A stretch of 64,000 nucleotides of DNA from Sphingobacterium sp. B16(2022) (GTDB lineage Bacteria > Bacteroidota > Bacteroidia > Sphingobacteriales > Sphingobacteriaceae). Below the pieces are notes generated by a model that saw nothing but the letters and a program-made list of their open reading frames with translations, did no database searches and was not told the origin of the DNA. A program made the position numbers and the translations under genes. This document shows, in pieces, positions 50,064 to 59,450 of this stretch (position 1 is its first letter; each line of letters opens with the position of its first letter). Where the stretch lies: positions 310,001 to 374,000 of the forward strand of contig NZ_JAAUVN010000003.1 in NCBI RefSeq assembly GCF_012030425.1, written 5' to 3'.

Positions 50064-51791
50064 ATGAAAAAATCGTTTTATTGTTTACTATTTGGTCTAT
50101 TCGTTTATACACAACAGGGCTATTCCCAGAGAATAAATGAACTGAAAGATCCAAAAGCCCCTCAAACAACTGAAAAATGGAACAGTCTAAAAGAGAATAA
50201 TAATTTTTCTTTTAGCACAGCTGATTATAGTTATTCCAAAAGAAACCCACCCACCCTAGAAACACTAAGTAAATCATGGATTACAAAAGCTTGGAGAGGT
50301 GAGAAAGTACATACACAATTAGTCTTTTGGAGTAACCAAAATCACGATAAAATTGAAGTGAGTTCTTCACCGTTAAAAAATAGCAAAGGGCAGGAAATCG
50401 GAACAAAAGATATTACTACTGGGTATATTTCTTATGTAATGACAGACCTTCCTGGAGATTTAAAAAATGGTTGCGGTATCAGTAAAATACTAGATTCCGC
50501 TTTAGTTGCAGACCGTATCACTAATCAATCAAGTTTTGAATATGATAAAAATACCACGAGACCCCTCTGGTTAAGTATTCAAGTTCCTCGTGATGCAGCT
50601 CCTGGAATCTATAAAGGATCACTTACACTAAAAGGTACAAATTATAACACCACTATTCCTTATACAGTAGAGGTATTATCACATATACTTCCTGAAGCAA
50701 AAGATTGGGCTTATCATTTAGATCTATGGCAAAACCCTTACTCTATTGCTCGGCATCATAACGTCGAGCTATGGTCTCCTGCACACTTCAGTGTCATGAA
50801 ACCATATTATGAAAGGTTACGCGATGCTGGTCAGAAAAATATCACTGCAAGTATCATCAACGATCCTTGGAATGGTCAAACGTATGATAAATACCAAGCT
50901 ATGATCAAATGGACTAAAAAGAAGGACGGTTCTTGGTCATATGATTACAGTATTTTTGATAAATGGGTAAGTTTCATGCGTGAAATTGGAATTTCAGAAT
51001 ATATCAATTGTTATAGCATGATTCCATGGAATATGAATTTCCAATATTTTGATGAAAACACCGGAAAATATGAAATTTTAAAAATAAAAACTGATGATCC
51101 AAAATATAGAGCACATTGGTTACCTCTTTTAAAAGATTTCGCAAAACACCTTAAACAAAAAGGATACTTCGAATGGACAACCATTGCCATGGATGAAAGA
51201 CCCCAGGAAGATATGAAACGTGCTATTGCTATTATCAAAGAAGCTGATCCCCAATTCAAATCATCTCTTGCCGGTGGATATCATCCACAAATTTCGAATG
51301 AATTTGCAGATTATAGTATTACTCTAGGAGAAGATATGGCTCCAGATGTATTAAAAGCCCGTCAGGAAAAAGGTTACAAAACCACTGTTTACACTTGCTG
51401 TTCAGAAATATTCCCGAACACTTTTACTAATTCTGGATATCAAGAAGCAACGTGGTTAGCGTGGCACAGTGTTCAAAGAGGTTTTGATGGTTATTTAAGA
51501 TGGGCATTTGACTGCTGGAATTCAAATCCTAATCAAGATACACGTTATGGAACGTGGTTAGGTGGCGACACCTATTTTGTTTATCCTGATAATATGACTT
51601 CTATTCGTTTCGAAAAATTAATTGAAGGGATTCAGGATGCTGAAAAAATAAGAATCTTGAAAAAAGAGTTAAAAGCATCTCAATTACAGAAATTGAATGA
51701 TGCCATTGCTGGATTCACAAATAAAAATATCAATCAAAAAGCAATACCAAACCAAGTGAAAGAAGCACAAAAAATATTAAACAGTTTATAA
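50064..51791 (+). CDS. GH123-like glycosidase with DUF4091 domain
   Basis: The 575-residue protein has a signal peptide (MKKSFYCLLFGLFVYTQQGYS). An N-terminal beta domain (about 30-220) precedes a TIM-barrel. The catalytic Asp-Glu pair of GH123 is visible at Asp377-Glu378 in 'TTIAMDERPQED'. The C-terminal DUF4091 block is 'WLAWHSVQRGFDGYLRWAFDCWN' near 470-492. GH123 enzymes are beta-N-acetylgalactosaminidases using substrate-assisted catalysis. Specificity here is inferred from family only. It works logically with the upstream transporter. Confidence 0.88.
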   Translation: MKKSFYCLLFGLFVYTQQGYSQRINELKDPKAPQTTEKWNSLKENNNFSFSTADYSYSKRNPPTLETLSKSWITKAWRGEKVHTQLVFWSNQNHDKIEVSSSPLKNSKGQEIGTKDITTGYISYVMTDLPGDLKNGCGISKILDSALVADRITNQSSFEYDKNTTRPLWLSIQVPRDAAPGIYKGSLTLKGTNYNTTIPYTVEVLSHILPEAKDWAYHLDLWQNPYSIARHHNVELWSPAHFSVMKPYYERLRDAGQKNITASIINDPWNGQTYDKYQAMIKWTKKKDGSWSYDYSIFDKWVSFMREIGISEYINCYSMIPWNMNFQYFDENTGKYEILKIKTDDPKYRAHWLPLLKDFAKHLKQKGYFEWTTIAMDERPQEDMKRAIAIIKEADPQFKSSLAGGYHPQISNEFADYSITLGEDMAPDVLKARQEKGYKTTVYTCCSEIFPNTFTNSGYQEATWLAWHSVQRGFDGYLRWAFDCWNSNPNQDTRYGTWLGGDTYFVYPDNMTSIRFEKLIEGIQDAEKIRILKKELKASQLQKLNDAIAGFTNKNINQKAIPNQVKEAQKILNSL

Positions 51792-51802
51792 AAATATAGA
51801 AT

Positions 51803-51838
51803 ATAAGAGCCGATAAAGATGATTTACCGGCTCTTATT
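51803..51838 (+). terminator. Terminator after the GH123 gene
   Basis: A 13-bp stem with one mismatch (arms 51805-51817 and 51823-51835) is followed by TTATTATT. Confidence 0.8.
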
Positions 51839-51905
51839 ATTAATAATCAAAATTCTTTATTCTGATTTTTTACGAGTAAATTAGGAAAAATTAAACGTTT
51901 CCAAA

Positions 51906-52754
51906 ATGAAAAAATCTATTTTAACACTGTGCGCCGCGACGGTACTCACATTTAGTATCTCTACAACTTCTTTTGCTCAAGTAAAATTGCCGCAAGCAAG
52001 TAGTACGACTTCGATTACTCAAGGTTTAGGAATTAAAAACATAGCGCTTACATACCAAAGACCGAACATAAACGGTCGTGTTATCTTTGGTAATTTGGTT
52101 CCTTACAATGAAGTTTGGAGAACAGGTGCTAATAACCTTCCTATTATTAAATTTGAAGAAGAAGTTACAATAGAAGGAAATAAGGTTCCTGCAGGAACAT
52201 ATGGTATTTTAACTATCCCAACTAAAGGTGACTGGACAATCATATTAACAAAAAACAGTAATCAGTGGGGAGCCTATACCTACGATAAGAAAGATGATTT
52301 AGTTCGTTTTAATGTAAAATCCACAAAGCTTTCTAATAAGGTAGAAACTTTTACCATGCAATTTGAAAATGTAACAACTAATTCGGCTACACTATCATTA
52401 GCTTGGGAAAACACATACACGAAATTTACAATTAAAACCGATCAAACGAAGGAGATTTTAGCTAATATTGATCAAGCAATGAAAGGTGATAAAAAACCTT
52501 ATCTACAAGCTGCACAATTTTACCTAAGTAATAATTTAGATCTTAATAAAGCATTAGCTTGGGCAAATGAGGCTGAAAAAGAAAATCCTGATGCACCATA
52601 TGTTCGTTATTGGAAAGCTAAAATTCAATTAAAATCTGGCGATAAAAAAGGTGCAATTGCAACAGCTCAAAAAGGAGTAGAAATTGCACAAAAAGGGAAT
52701 AATGCTGAGTACGTTAAATTAAATAACCAGGTGATCCAAGAAGCTGGTAAATAA
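51906..52754 (+). CDS. Exported DUF2911 protein with TPR-like C-terminus
   Basis: The 282-residue protein has a signal peptide ending near 'TTSFAQ' (residue 25). DUF2911 covers about 30-180 with 'IALTYQRPNINGRVIFGNLVPYNEVWRTGANNLPIIKFEEEVTIEG' and 'GTYGILTIP'. Residues ~190-280 form TPR-like helical repeats ('LNKALAWANEAEKENPDAPYVRYWKAKIQLKSGDKKGAIATAQKGVEIA'). The family is common in Bacteroidota and has no assigned function. Single gene with a strong terminator. Confidence 0.88.
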   Translation: MKKSILTLCAATVLTFSISTTSFAQVKLPQASSTTSITQGLGIKNIALTYQRPNINGRVIFGNLVPYNEVWRTGANNLPIIKFEEEVTIEGNKVPAGTYGILTIPTKGDWTIILTKNSNQWGAYTYDKKDDLVRFNVKSTKLSNKVETFTMQFENVTTNSATLSLAWENTYTKFTIKTDQTKEILANIDQAMKGDKKPYLQAAQFYLSNNLDLNKALAWANEAEKENPDAPYVRYWKAKIQLKSGDKKGAIATAQKGVEIAQKGNNAEYVKLNNQVIQEAGK

Positions 52755-52768
52755 TAATATTATGCTAT

Positions 52769-52803
52769 AAAAAACGCCACTTCGAAAAAAGTGGCGTTTT
52801 TTT
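52769..52803. terminator. Bidirectional terminator between the DUF2911 gene and cdaA
   Basis: A 14-bp stem (arms 52769-52782 and 52789-52802, six-base loop) with A and T runs lies between convergent genes and overlaps the cdaA stop codon. Confidence 0.9.
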
Positions 52804-53596
52804 ATAATTCTTCTTTCAGCAATTCTGCGAGTTCCTCATGTGTAATATTCATATTGACATTGCCATCTTTTGCAAAAGATATTTCACCCGTTTCCTCTGA
52901 TACAATAACAGCGACAGCATCAGATACCTCTGTCACCCCAATCGCGGCACGATGTCGTAAGCCAAATTGCAAAGGCAGATCTTCGCTATCTGATAAAGGT
53001 AAAATACAAGAAGCTGACATAATTTTAAAATCAACAACAACTACAGCTCCATCATGTAAAGGGCTATTCTTATTGAAAATACTTTCTATTAGGCGCTTAG
53101 AGATATGTGCATCAATATACTCACCACTGCTTTGATAGTATTCTTCATCAAAATATTTAGAAAAAACCAATAGCGCACCCGTACGGGATTTTGACATGCT
53201 ACGACATGCCTCAATAATAGGTCTCATGTGTTCAGAATTATCTTTTGCAACAGTACGTTTGCTAACCAAAAAGGACCATAAGATCTTCTTTCGCTTCATC
53301 GAAATGTTTTTCCCTATATGTAACAGGAAACGCCGGATCTCCTGTTGAAATACAACAATCAAGGCAATAGAACCAACAGAGATAAAGCCCCCAAATATTT
53401 CCGTCAGCAAGCGCATATGCATCTGCTTAACAATTATATATATTCCGTAGAATAATGCGACACCTATTAATATATTAACAGCAATGGTCCCGCGTATCAA
53501 ACTATACACATAGTAAATAATAATCGCTACTAAAATAATATCGATAACATCGAGCAAGCGGAAACCTCTAAAAAGGCTGTAATCAAATCCTTCCAT
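52802..53596 (-). CDS. cdaA: Membrane diadenylate cyclase CdaA
   Basis: The 264-residue protein makes c-di-AMP from two ATP. Three membrane helices lie at about 12-32, 36-54 and 65-84, followed by the DAC domain with the metal/ATP motif 'LHDGAVVVVD' near 178-187 and 'GLRHRAAIGVTEVSDAVAVIVSEETG' near 213-238. The family (TIGR00159) commonly neighbours folP in Bacteroidota, but here it is divergent from pdxJ. c-di-AMP controls osmotic and cell-wall balance in other bacteria. Confidence 0.95.
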   Translation of the reverse strand: MEGFDYSLFRGFRLLDVIDIILVAIIIYYVYSLIRGTIAVNILIGVALFYGIYIIVKQMHMRLLTEIFGGFISVGSIALIVVFQQEIRRFLLHIGKNISMKRKKILWSFLVSKRTVAKDNSEHMRPIIEACRSMSKSRTGALLVFSKYFDEEYYQSSGEYIDAHISKRLIESIFNKNSPLHDGAVVVVDFKIMSASCILPLSDSEDLPLQFGLRHRAAIGVTEVSDAVAVIVSEETGEISFAKDGNVNMNITHEELAELLKEEL

Positions 53597-53713
53597 ATAG
53601 ATGCAAGTTAAAAAAAATCAATTTAAGAATCTGTTCTTTATCAAGCAAATTGTTGCTAATATGAGTAAGCATGCAAATTGTTTTGTATTTTTACTTTAAA
53701 GATTGAAATCAAC

Positions 53714-54430
53714 ATGACTGCATTATCTGTAAACATCAATAAAATTGCTACCCTACGTAATTCTCGTGGCGGAAATAATCCAAATGTATTAGCAGCTGCT
53801 CTAGCCTGTGAACGTTTTGGTGCAAATGGAATTACTGTACATCCAAGACCTGACGAACGCCACATCCGTTATGCAGATGTTTTTGACTTAAAAGCCAATA
53901 TTCAAACAGAATTAAATATTGAAGGTAATTGTCAGGAACAAAAATTTATAGATCTTGTTTTGGCGAACAAACCTGCTCAGGTAACATTAGTTCCTGATGC
54001 GGAGGGACAGATTACTTCGAATCATGGTTGGGATACTATTAAAAATAAGGCATATCTGACTGATATGTGCAAACTATTTAAAGATCAAGGTATTCGAGTT
54101 TCTATTTTTGTGGATCCAGATGAAGATATGGTTGAGGCAGCAGCAGAAACGGGTACTGACCGAATTGAGCTTTATACAGAGTCATATGCTCAAGCATTCT
54201 TAGATGAAAGAGATGAAGCGATCAAACCTTATTTTCATGCCGCATTAAAAGCGAGAGAGGTAGGATTAGGCATTAATGCTGGTCATGATTTAGATTTAAA
54301 TAACCTAACTTACTTTAACGAACATATTCCCGGATTGTTAGAAGTAAGCATAGGACATGCTCTAATTGCTGATGCCCTGTACTTAGGCTTAGAAGAAACG
54401 ATAAAAAGATACTTAAACGCACTTAAATAA
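53714..54430 (+). CDS. pdxJ: Pyridoxine 5'-phosphate synthase
   Basis: From the ATG at 53714 the enzyme has 238 residues, the family length, and condenses 1-deoxyxylulose 5-phosphate with an amino-acetone phosphate to make vitamin B6. Typical blocks are 'LSVNINKIATLRNSRGGNNPNVL', 'ITVHPRPDERHIRYADV', 'TLVPDAEGQITSNHGWD', 'FVDPDEDMVEAAAETGTDRIELYTE' and 'LGINAGHDLDLNN'. The frame extends to a TTG at 53678, not used here. It ends in a bidirectional terminator. Confidence 0.96.
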   Translation: MTALSVNINKIATLRNSRGGNNPNVLAAALACERFGANGITVHPRPDERHIRYADVFDLKANIQTELNIEGNCQEQKFIDLVLANKPAQVTLVPDAEGQITSNHGWDTIKNKAYLTDMCKLFKDQGIRVSIFVDPDEDMVEAAAETGTDRIELYTESYAQAFLDERDEAIKPYFHAALKAREVGLGINAGHDLDLNNLTYFNEHIPGLLEVSIGHALIADALYLGLEETIKRYLNALK

Positions 54431-54468
54431 AACAAAAGAGGCTTTACAAATGTTAAGCCTCTTTTGTT
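54431..54468. terminator. Bidirectional terminator between pdxJ and lepB
   Basis: A 14-bp perfect stem (arms 54431-54444 and 54455-54468) with a ten-base loop that can itself partly pair lies between convergent genes. Confidence 0.88.
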
Positions 54469-54475
54469 GTTATGT

Positions 54476-55900
54476 TTATTCTATTCCTTTGAATATTCTA
54501 TTCCATCTTATTTTCGATAGTCCCGATCCCAATTCATCAAGACTTAACCAGGTAAATAATGCTTTACCCACTATATGATCTTCCGGCACGAAACCCCATC
54601 CTCTAGAATCTAATGAATTGTGTCTATTATCACCCATCATCCAGTAATAATTCATTTTGAAAGTATAAGAATTAGCTTTTACACCATTAATATAAATACC
54701 ATCAGACTTATTTTCTAATTTATTACCTTCATAAACAGTGATTGCACGTTCATATAGTGGCATTGTTGCACTATCTAATTGAACTGTCCATCCTTTACTC
54801 GGAACTTTAATAGGACCAAAATTGTCAAAATTCCAGTTCAGAGATGCAACATGAGGAAAAGTTCCATCTTCATTTTCTCCAGCTTTACGAATATTGGGAA
54901 CAACTTCCTTTACATTTATCCAACCTTTGACCATTGCAGCCTCATCTGCTGTCATAAAAACTTGATAAATGTTAGGTTGTCCGGTATCAGACATTTCTAA
55001 TCGTTTTTCTTTCATCACACGCAGATCCAAACCAGATTGATCCGTTACTACAATATAATCTAATTGTCCTTCTGGCGGATTAAAACCAGGCTTACCATTT
55101 ACAAAAAATACTGCATTTGCCATTGAAACTTCATCTCCAGGCATCCCTACACAACGCTTGATGTAGTTTTCACGTTTATCAACGGGTCTGTTGTAAGGAG
55201 CATCGGCTTCCATAGGATAATTGAATACTACGACATCATTTCTTTTGATATCCTGAAAACCAGGTAAACGTTTATAAGGAAGTTCGATCAGTTCGGAATA
55301 AGCTTTTCCGCCTGTTAGCGGCATCGTATGATGAGCAAAAGGAAATGCCAAAGGTGTCATTGGAATACGAGGCCCATAATTCAACTTACTAACGAACAAG
55401 AAATCACCGACTAACAATGTTCGCTCCATGGATCCAGTTGGAATCATATACGCTTCAATCAAAAAACCACGAATTAAGGATGCTGCAACTGTTGCAAAAA
55501 CAATCGCATCTGCCCATTCGCGGGCCATTGATTTTTTATAAAAATATTTCTTTTTAAATTCCTCTGAATTTGGATTTCCTAAATACTTTACTAGAGGATC
55601 GTTACCCCAAAGAGGCAATACAATAAAAGGAGCTAAAACTGCTGCCGTATTTTCCCAGAATCTTCTTTTCCCAAATGCCTTTATAAGGTCCAAATACAAT
55701 CCATAGAAAATAAAAATATTTACGATTGGAACTAGCAAAAGAACAACAATCCATTTTGCACGACCTGTCAATTGAGCCATCACATATTCCCGATAAAAAG
55801 GAACTAATGCTTCCCATCCCGGTCTTCCTGCCTTAACAAATAATTTCCAAAGCCCGTAATGAGCAACTACTGTTAAGACCGCAAAAATAATATACCACAT
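54476..55900 (-). CDS. lepB: Signal peptidase I with extra N-terminal membrane region
   Basis: The 474-residue protein removes signal peptides. The catalytic Ser157 is in 'YMIPTGSMERTLLVGDFLFV' and the general base Lys248 in 'RENYIKRCVGMPGDEV'. 'MMGDNRHNSLDSRGWGFVPEDHIVGKALF' closes the fold. The first ~115 residues contain additional membrane helices (2-20, 50-70, 84-100) of the DUF5684-like type, common in Bacteroidota LepB, and a long insert lies between the Lys motif and the C-terminal motif. It ends the parA-parB-DUF5683-dapB-lepB cluster. Confidence 0.95.
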   Translation of the reverse strand: MWYIIFAVLTVVAHYGLWKLFVKAGRPGWEALVPFYREYVMAQLTGRAKWIVVLLLVPIVNIFIFYGLYLDLIKAFGKRRFWENTAAVLAPFIVLPLWGNDPLVKYLGNPNSEEFKKKYFYKKSMAREWADAIVFATVAASLIRGFLIEAYMIPTGSMERTLLVGDFLFVSKLNYGPRIPMTPLAFPFAHHTMPLTGGKAYSELIELPYKRLPGFQDIKRNDVVVFNYPMEADAPYNRPVDKRENYIKRCVGMPGDEVSMANAVFFVNGKPGFNPPEGQLDYIVVTDQSGLDLRVMKEKRLEMSDTGQPNIYQVFMTADEAAMVKGWINVKEVVPNIRKAGENEDGTFPHVASLNWNFDNFGPIKVPSKGWTVQLDSATMPLYERAITVYEGNKLENKSDGIYINGVKANSYTFKMNYYWMMGDNRHNSLDSRGWGFVPEDHIVGKALFTWLSLDELGSGLSKIRWNRIFKGIE

Positions 55901-55990
55901 AAGCTTCTTAAAATTTTATTGTTTAATAATCTAATATTTCAATTAGTATAATAGACTATGGATTCGTTACAGAATCCTTATTTTTTAATG

Positions 55991-56015
55991 CAAAATCGGC
56001 AACTTAGTTACCGAT
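55991..56015 (-). terminator. Hairpin overlapping the dapB stop codon
   Basis: On the minus strand an inverted repeat (outer arms 55995-55999 and 56011-56015, extended inward through a G-T pair) contains the dapB TAA and is followed by TTTTG. It may reduce read-through into lepB. Confidence 0.45.
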
Positions 56016-56754
56016 TAAAATCAAACATTTCTGTCACCTGATAGAATCCTTGCTTTCCAAATAACCATTCAGCAGCAATTACTGAACCTAAAGCAAAACC
56101 ATCACGACTGTGTGCTGTATGCTTAAATTCAATTTGATCCACTTCAGAACTATATACAACAGTATGAGTTCCTGGAACTTCTTCAATACGATGACTCTCT
56201 ATTAGCAATTGATCTGCTTTCGGAATAACCTCCTCTTCTCCATCGCCAACGACAGAATTAACCCAGGAAGTTTTAGTGTCGCTATTGTTCAGGATACCCT
56301 CCGCTATTGTAATAGCAGTTCCACTTGGTGCGTCCAATTTGTGGATATGATGAATTTCCTCAACCTGTACATCGTAAGCTTTATAAGGCTGAATTGCTCT
56401 CGCCAACATCTTATTGATATGAAAAAAGATATTTACACCGATCGAAAAATTAGAACCATATAAGATAGACCCATCCACAGAGAGACATTTCTCCTTGATC
56501 GTATCAAGATGTTCATACCAGCCTGTTGTACCCATTACAATCGGAAGATTTGCTTCTAAGCAAAGTTCCATATTAGCTATCGCTGCCTGTGGAACACCAA
56601 AGTCAATTGCAACATCTGCACCAACCAGTTCATCCACTGTAATGAGATTACGATTTTCGCTATTGACGATCAAATGAATTTCATGCCCCCTCTTTTGAGC
56701 AAATTTTTCTATGATTTGGCCCATTTTTCCGTAGCCGAATAATACTATTTTCAT
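56008..56754 (-). CDS. dapB: 4-hydroxy-tetrahydrodipicolinate reductase
   Basis: The 248-residue NAD(P)H-dependent enzyme acts in lysine/diaminopimelate synthesis. It has the Rossmann motif 'VLFGYGKMGQII' at 4-15, 'PIVMGTTGWYE' and the substrate-binding 'EIHHIHKLDAPSGTA' near 138-152 with the catalytic His and Lys. dapF of the same pathway is at 40.6 kb. Its place between DUF5683 and lepB is the usual Bacteroidota order. Confidence 0.96.
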   Translation of the reverse strand: MKIVLFGYGKMGQIIEKFAQKRGHEIHLIVNSENRNLITVDELVGADVAIDFGVPQAAIANMELCLEANLPIVMGTTGWYEHLDTIKEKCLSVDGSILYGSNFSIGVNIFFHINKMLARAIQPYKAYDVQVEEIHHIHKLDAPSGTAITIAEGILNNSDTKTSWVNSVVGDGEEEVIPKADQLLIESHRIEEVPGTHTVVYSSEVDQIEFKHTAHSRDGFALGSVIAAEWLFGKQGFYQVTEMFDFNR

Positions 56755-56838
56755 ATCTATTTCAGATCATATTTAAATAAAGAAGACCAAATAAATCTAT
56801 GCGACAGCGCACAAATACAGCTTTAAGTTATATAATTT

Positions 56839-57561
56839 TTATTTTATTTTCATGGATAATTTCAGTCCCATAGTTGGAACGGCATTAAATGCAAAACTAT
56901 TTGATGGGCCCTGAAGTACAGTTGGCCTAATGGAAAATGCGACCTTTTCAGAACTTACACTCCATCGATTCTTTAGCATTGAGTCCACATAGGCTTCAAC
57001 CACATTCAACCCGTATAACCCCACAGTTAAAAGCACCATTAAATCTCGATTACGCCGTGCATAATCTTTTGCACTGATAAGACCTTGATCTGAAGCGTTA
57101 AAATACAACGGATTTTTCTTCTGATTAAATTCAAAACGATAATCAAGTTCATCAAGAAGTTCTTTATAAAAACGGTTGTTAAAGTCAAAGACAAGTACCG
57201 TGGTTGCAAATCCTCCATAAATTACAGGAACCTTGATCCACCATAATCCCTTATTGGTATATTGACCCCATCCTGGCAAAACTAAAGATCGCTTCCATGC
57301 GGTAACGGTTTTGGCTTCAATAGCAAGACGTGTTGAATCTTTAAAGATTTTGGGTGTTTTTGCTTCTTCTTCAGCCTTCTCTCTTTTTTTTCGTTCCCTA
57401 CGGCTCTCTTTTTTTGTTGTATCCTGCACTGCCGATACTTTTTTCGTTGAATCTGTTGCTGTAACTGTTTTTAAAGCAACTTTATCCTTTGTATCAACTT
57501 TCTGTGCCTGCGCAGCAAAAAAGATAAATATAGAACAGAATAAACTGATTATTTTATACAT
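56839..57561 (-). CDS. DUF5683 exported/membrane protein
   Basis: The 240-residue protein has a signal peptide (MYKIISLFCSIFIFFAAQAQ) and then a Lys/Glu-rich linker (about 50-75). The DUF5683 core starts at 'AWKRSLVLPGWGQYTNKGLWWIKVPVIYGGFATTVLVFDFNNRFYKELLDE' and ends with a membrane-type helix 'DLMVLLTVGLYGLNVVEAYVD'. No function is assigned. It starts one base after parB and is part of the conserved cluster with parAB, dapB and lepB, so a role in envelope or division is possible by context. Confidence 0.87.
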   Translation of the reverse strand: MYKIISLFCSIFIFFAAQAQKVDTKDKVALKTVTATDSTKKVSAVQDTTKKESRRERKKREKAEEEAKTPKIFKDSTRLAIEAKTVTAWKRSLVLPGWGQYTNKGLWWIKVPVIYGGFATTVLVFDFNNRFYKELLDELDYRFEFNQKKNPLYFNASDQGLISAKDYARRNRDLMVLLTVGLYGLNVVEAYVDSMLKNRWSVSSEKVAFSIRPTVLQGPSNSFAFNAVPTMGLKLSMKIK

Positions 57562-57562
57562 C

Positions 57563-58489
57563 TTACCAGTCTAATAATTCCAGAATACGGCTCAGATCAT
57601 CTTCAGACTCAAAAGGAATTTCGATCGCACCTTTTCCTTTTGCACTTTTCAAATTTAACTTAACCTGAGATGAAAATTTAGATGCCAGATCATCTTCAAT
57701 CTTTTGAAACTGAAATGATTTAGGTACATTCTTATCTTTTTGTGCTTTCTTTTTATTGCCATTTTGAATCTCCCGCACCAATTCTTCTGCCTTGCGAACA
57801 GACAATCCTAAGTCAACGATCAATTTAAAGATATACAATTGCTTATCTACCTCTCCCACATTAATTAGCGCACGTGCATGTCCCATCGTTAACTCTCCAT
57901 CACGGATCGCTGCTTGAATAACAGGAGGCAATTTCAATAAGCGTAAATAATTGGTTACGGTAGAACGGTTTTTACTTACACGTTCTCCCAATTCTTCTTG
58001 CTTCAAATTACACTCTTCAATCATCCGTTGAAAACTTAATGCTACTTCAATCGCATTTAGATTTTCACGTTGAATGTTTTCAATCAGTGCCATTTCCAAC
58101 ATCTGTTGGTCATTCGCTGTCCGGATATATGCCGGAATTTCGGTAATACCAGCTAATTTTGATGCACGGTATCTGCGTTCTCCAGAAATCAACTGGTAGG
58201 CATTCTCACCAATTTTTCTAACAGTAATAGGTTGAATTAAACCTTGCAATAAGATCGATTCAGACAGTTCCTGTAGCGCTTGTGGATCAAAATCAGTACG
58301 GGGTTGAAATGGATTCATTTCTATCGTATCCACATTAACTGTACTAATATTGCCAGATTCTTTTGATTTTGTAGCAGATTCTACCCGGGATGTTTCTACC
58401 TCCGAATTTCTTTCAGGGATATCGGCACTATCGTTTAATAAGGCACCTAATCCTCTTCCTAGACCTGTTTTTCGCTGTTGTGCTGCCAT
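57563..58489 (-). CDS. parB: Chromosome-partitioning protein ParB
   Basis: The 308-residue protein has 'GLGRGLGALL' near the N-terminus (ParA-stimulating peptide), the ParB/Srx CTPase domain with 'VDTIEMNPFQPRTDFD', 'QPITVRKI' and 'LISGERRYRASKLAG' (about 60-125), then the HTH 'LKQEELGERVSKNRSTVTNYLRLL' and 'GHARALI'. It loads at parS and spreads as a CTP-dependent clamp. It begins one base after parA ends. I did not find a convincing parS site in the window by eye. Confidence 0.96.
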   Translation of the reverse strand: MAAQQRKTGLGRGLGALLNDSADIPERNSEVETSRVESATKSKESGNISTVNVDTIEMNPFQPRTDFDPQALQELSESILLQGLIQPITVRKIGENAYQLISGERRYRASKLAGITEIPAYIRTANDQQMLEMALIENIQRENLNAIEVALSFQRMIEECNLKQEELGERVSKNRSTVTNYLRLLKLPPVIQAAIRDGELTMGHARALINVGEVDKQLYIFKLIVDLGLSVRKAEELVREIQNGNKKKAQKDKNVPKSFQFQKIEDDLASKFSSQVKLNLKSAKGKGAIEIPFESEDDLSRILELLDW

Positions 58490-58490
58490 A

Positions 58491-59288
58491 TTATATTGTA
58501 ACTGTTGAATCTAATTCTTTTAGATGTCCGTTCTTATGTAAAATTTCTCTGGCCAAATTTAAATAGTTGATTGCACCTTTACAGGATGCATCGTGCATAA
58601 TCACAGAAATACCAAAACTTGGCGCCTCACTTAATCGCGTATTTCGCTGGATAATCGTTTCAAATACCAAATCAGTAAAATGTGTCTTAACTTCCTCTAC
58701 AACTTGATTAGACAAACGTAATCGCACATCGTACATGGTCAATAAAATACCTTCTATTTCCAAACTAGTATTTAAACGTGTCTGAACAATTTTAATTGTA
58801 TTCAACAACTTGCCTAGCCCTTCTAATGCAAAATATTCACATTGAACAGGAATTACAACTGAATTTGAAGCCGATAAAGCATTAATCGTAATTAAACCTA
58901 GTGAAGGAGAGCAGTCAATAATGATAAAATCATAATCATCCTTTACCTGATCTAAGATTTTTTTCATCTTATACTCACGTTCGTGCATATTAATCATTTC
59001 GATCTCAGCACCTACCAGGTCAATATGAGCAGGTAATAAGTCTAAATTAGGAGTTTCAGTAGCTTGAATAGCATCACGTGGATCTAGATCATTTACCAGA
59101 CACTCATAGATACTTTCTTTAATGGTTCTTGGATCAAATCCAATTCCAGAAGTAGAGTTTGCTTGTGGATCAGCGTCAACCAATAAGGTTTTATATTCTA
59201 AAACAGCTAAACTAGCTGCCAGATTGATTGATGTTGTCGTCTTACCAACACCACCCTTTTGATTTGCAATTGATATAATTTTACCCAT
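58491..59288 (-). CDS. parA: Chromosome-partitioning ATPase ParA (Soj)
   Basis: From the ATG at 59288 the protein has 265 residues. The deviant Walker A 'KGGVGKTTTSINLAASL' is at residues 11-27 and Walker B 'DFIIIDCSPSLGLIT' near 111-125, with 'LLVDADPQANST' as the Walker A' motif. An ATG at 59321, with AGGGG just before it, could add 11 residues. Family alignments favour 'MGKIISIANQKGG' as the start. It is the first gene of a five-gene cluster. A 31-bp imperfect palindrome lies over its probable transcription start. Confidence 0.95.
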   Translation of the reverse strand: MGKIISIANQKGGVGKTTTSINLAASLAVLEYKTLLVDADPQANSTSGIGFDPRTIKESIYECLVNDLDPRDAIQATETPNLDLLPAHIDLVGAEIEMINMHEREYKMKKILDQVKDDYDFIIIDCSPSLGLITINALSASNSVVIPVQCEYFALEGLGKLLNTIKIVQTRLNTSLEIEGILLTMYDVRLRLSNQVVEEVKTHFTDLVFETIIQRNTRLSEAPSFGISVIMHDASCKGAINYLNLAREILHKNGHLKELDSTVTI

Positions 59289-59419
59289 TTCGAATGAAAT
59301 TCTTTCTTTATAAAATGTCATTTTGTTCCCCTAAAGTCACAAAAAAGGATTATTCTGTTCATTCATAAATTCTTCCACGCAAAAAAACACTTAAATCATG
59401 CATATTTCTTACTTTTGAA

Positions 59420-59450
59420 AGCATCTAAAGGAATAGATCCTCAAGATGCT
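59420..59450. promoter_or_regulatory. 31-bp imperfect palindrome at the parA promoter
   Basis: Seven outer base pairs (AGCATCT/AGATGCT) and four inner ones (AGGA/TCCT) are symmetric about 59435. It overlaps the edge of a TATCTTAG -7-like box (59449-59456 on the minus strand), which places it over the predicted start site. It suits an operator. Confidence 0.4.

Noticed and set aside
55960..55985. GGATTC/GAATCC hairpin followed by T run between dapB and lepB
   Set aside because: The T run is on the plus strand, where no gene is transcribed. Both flanking genes are on the minus strand.
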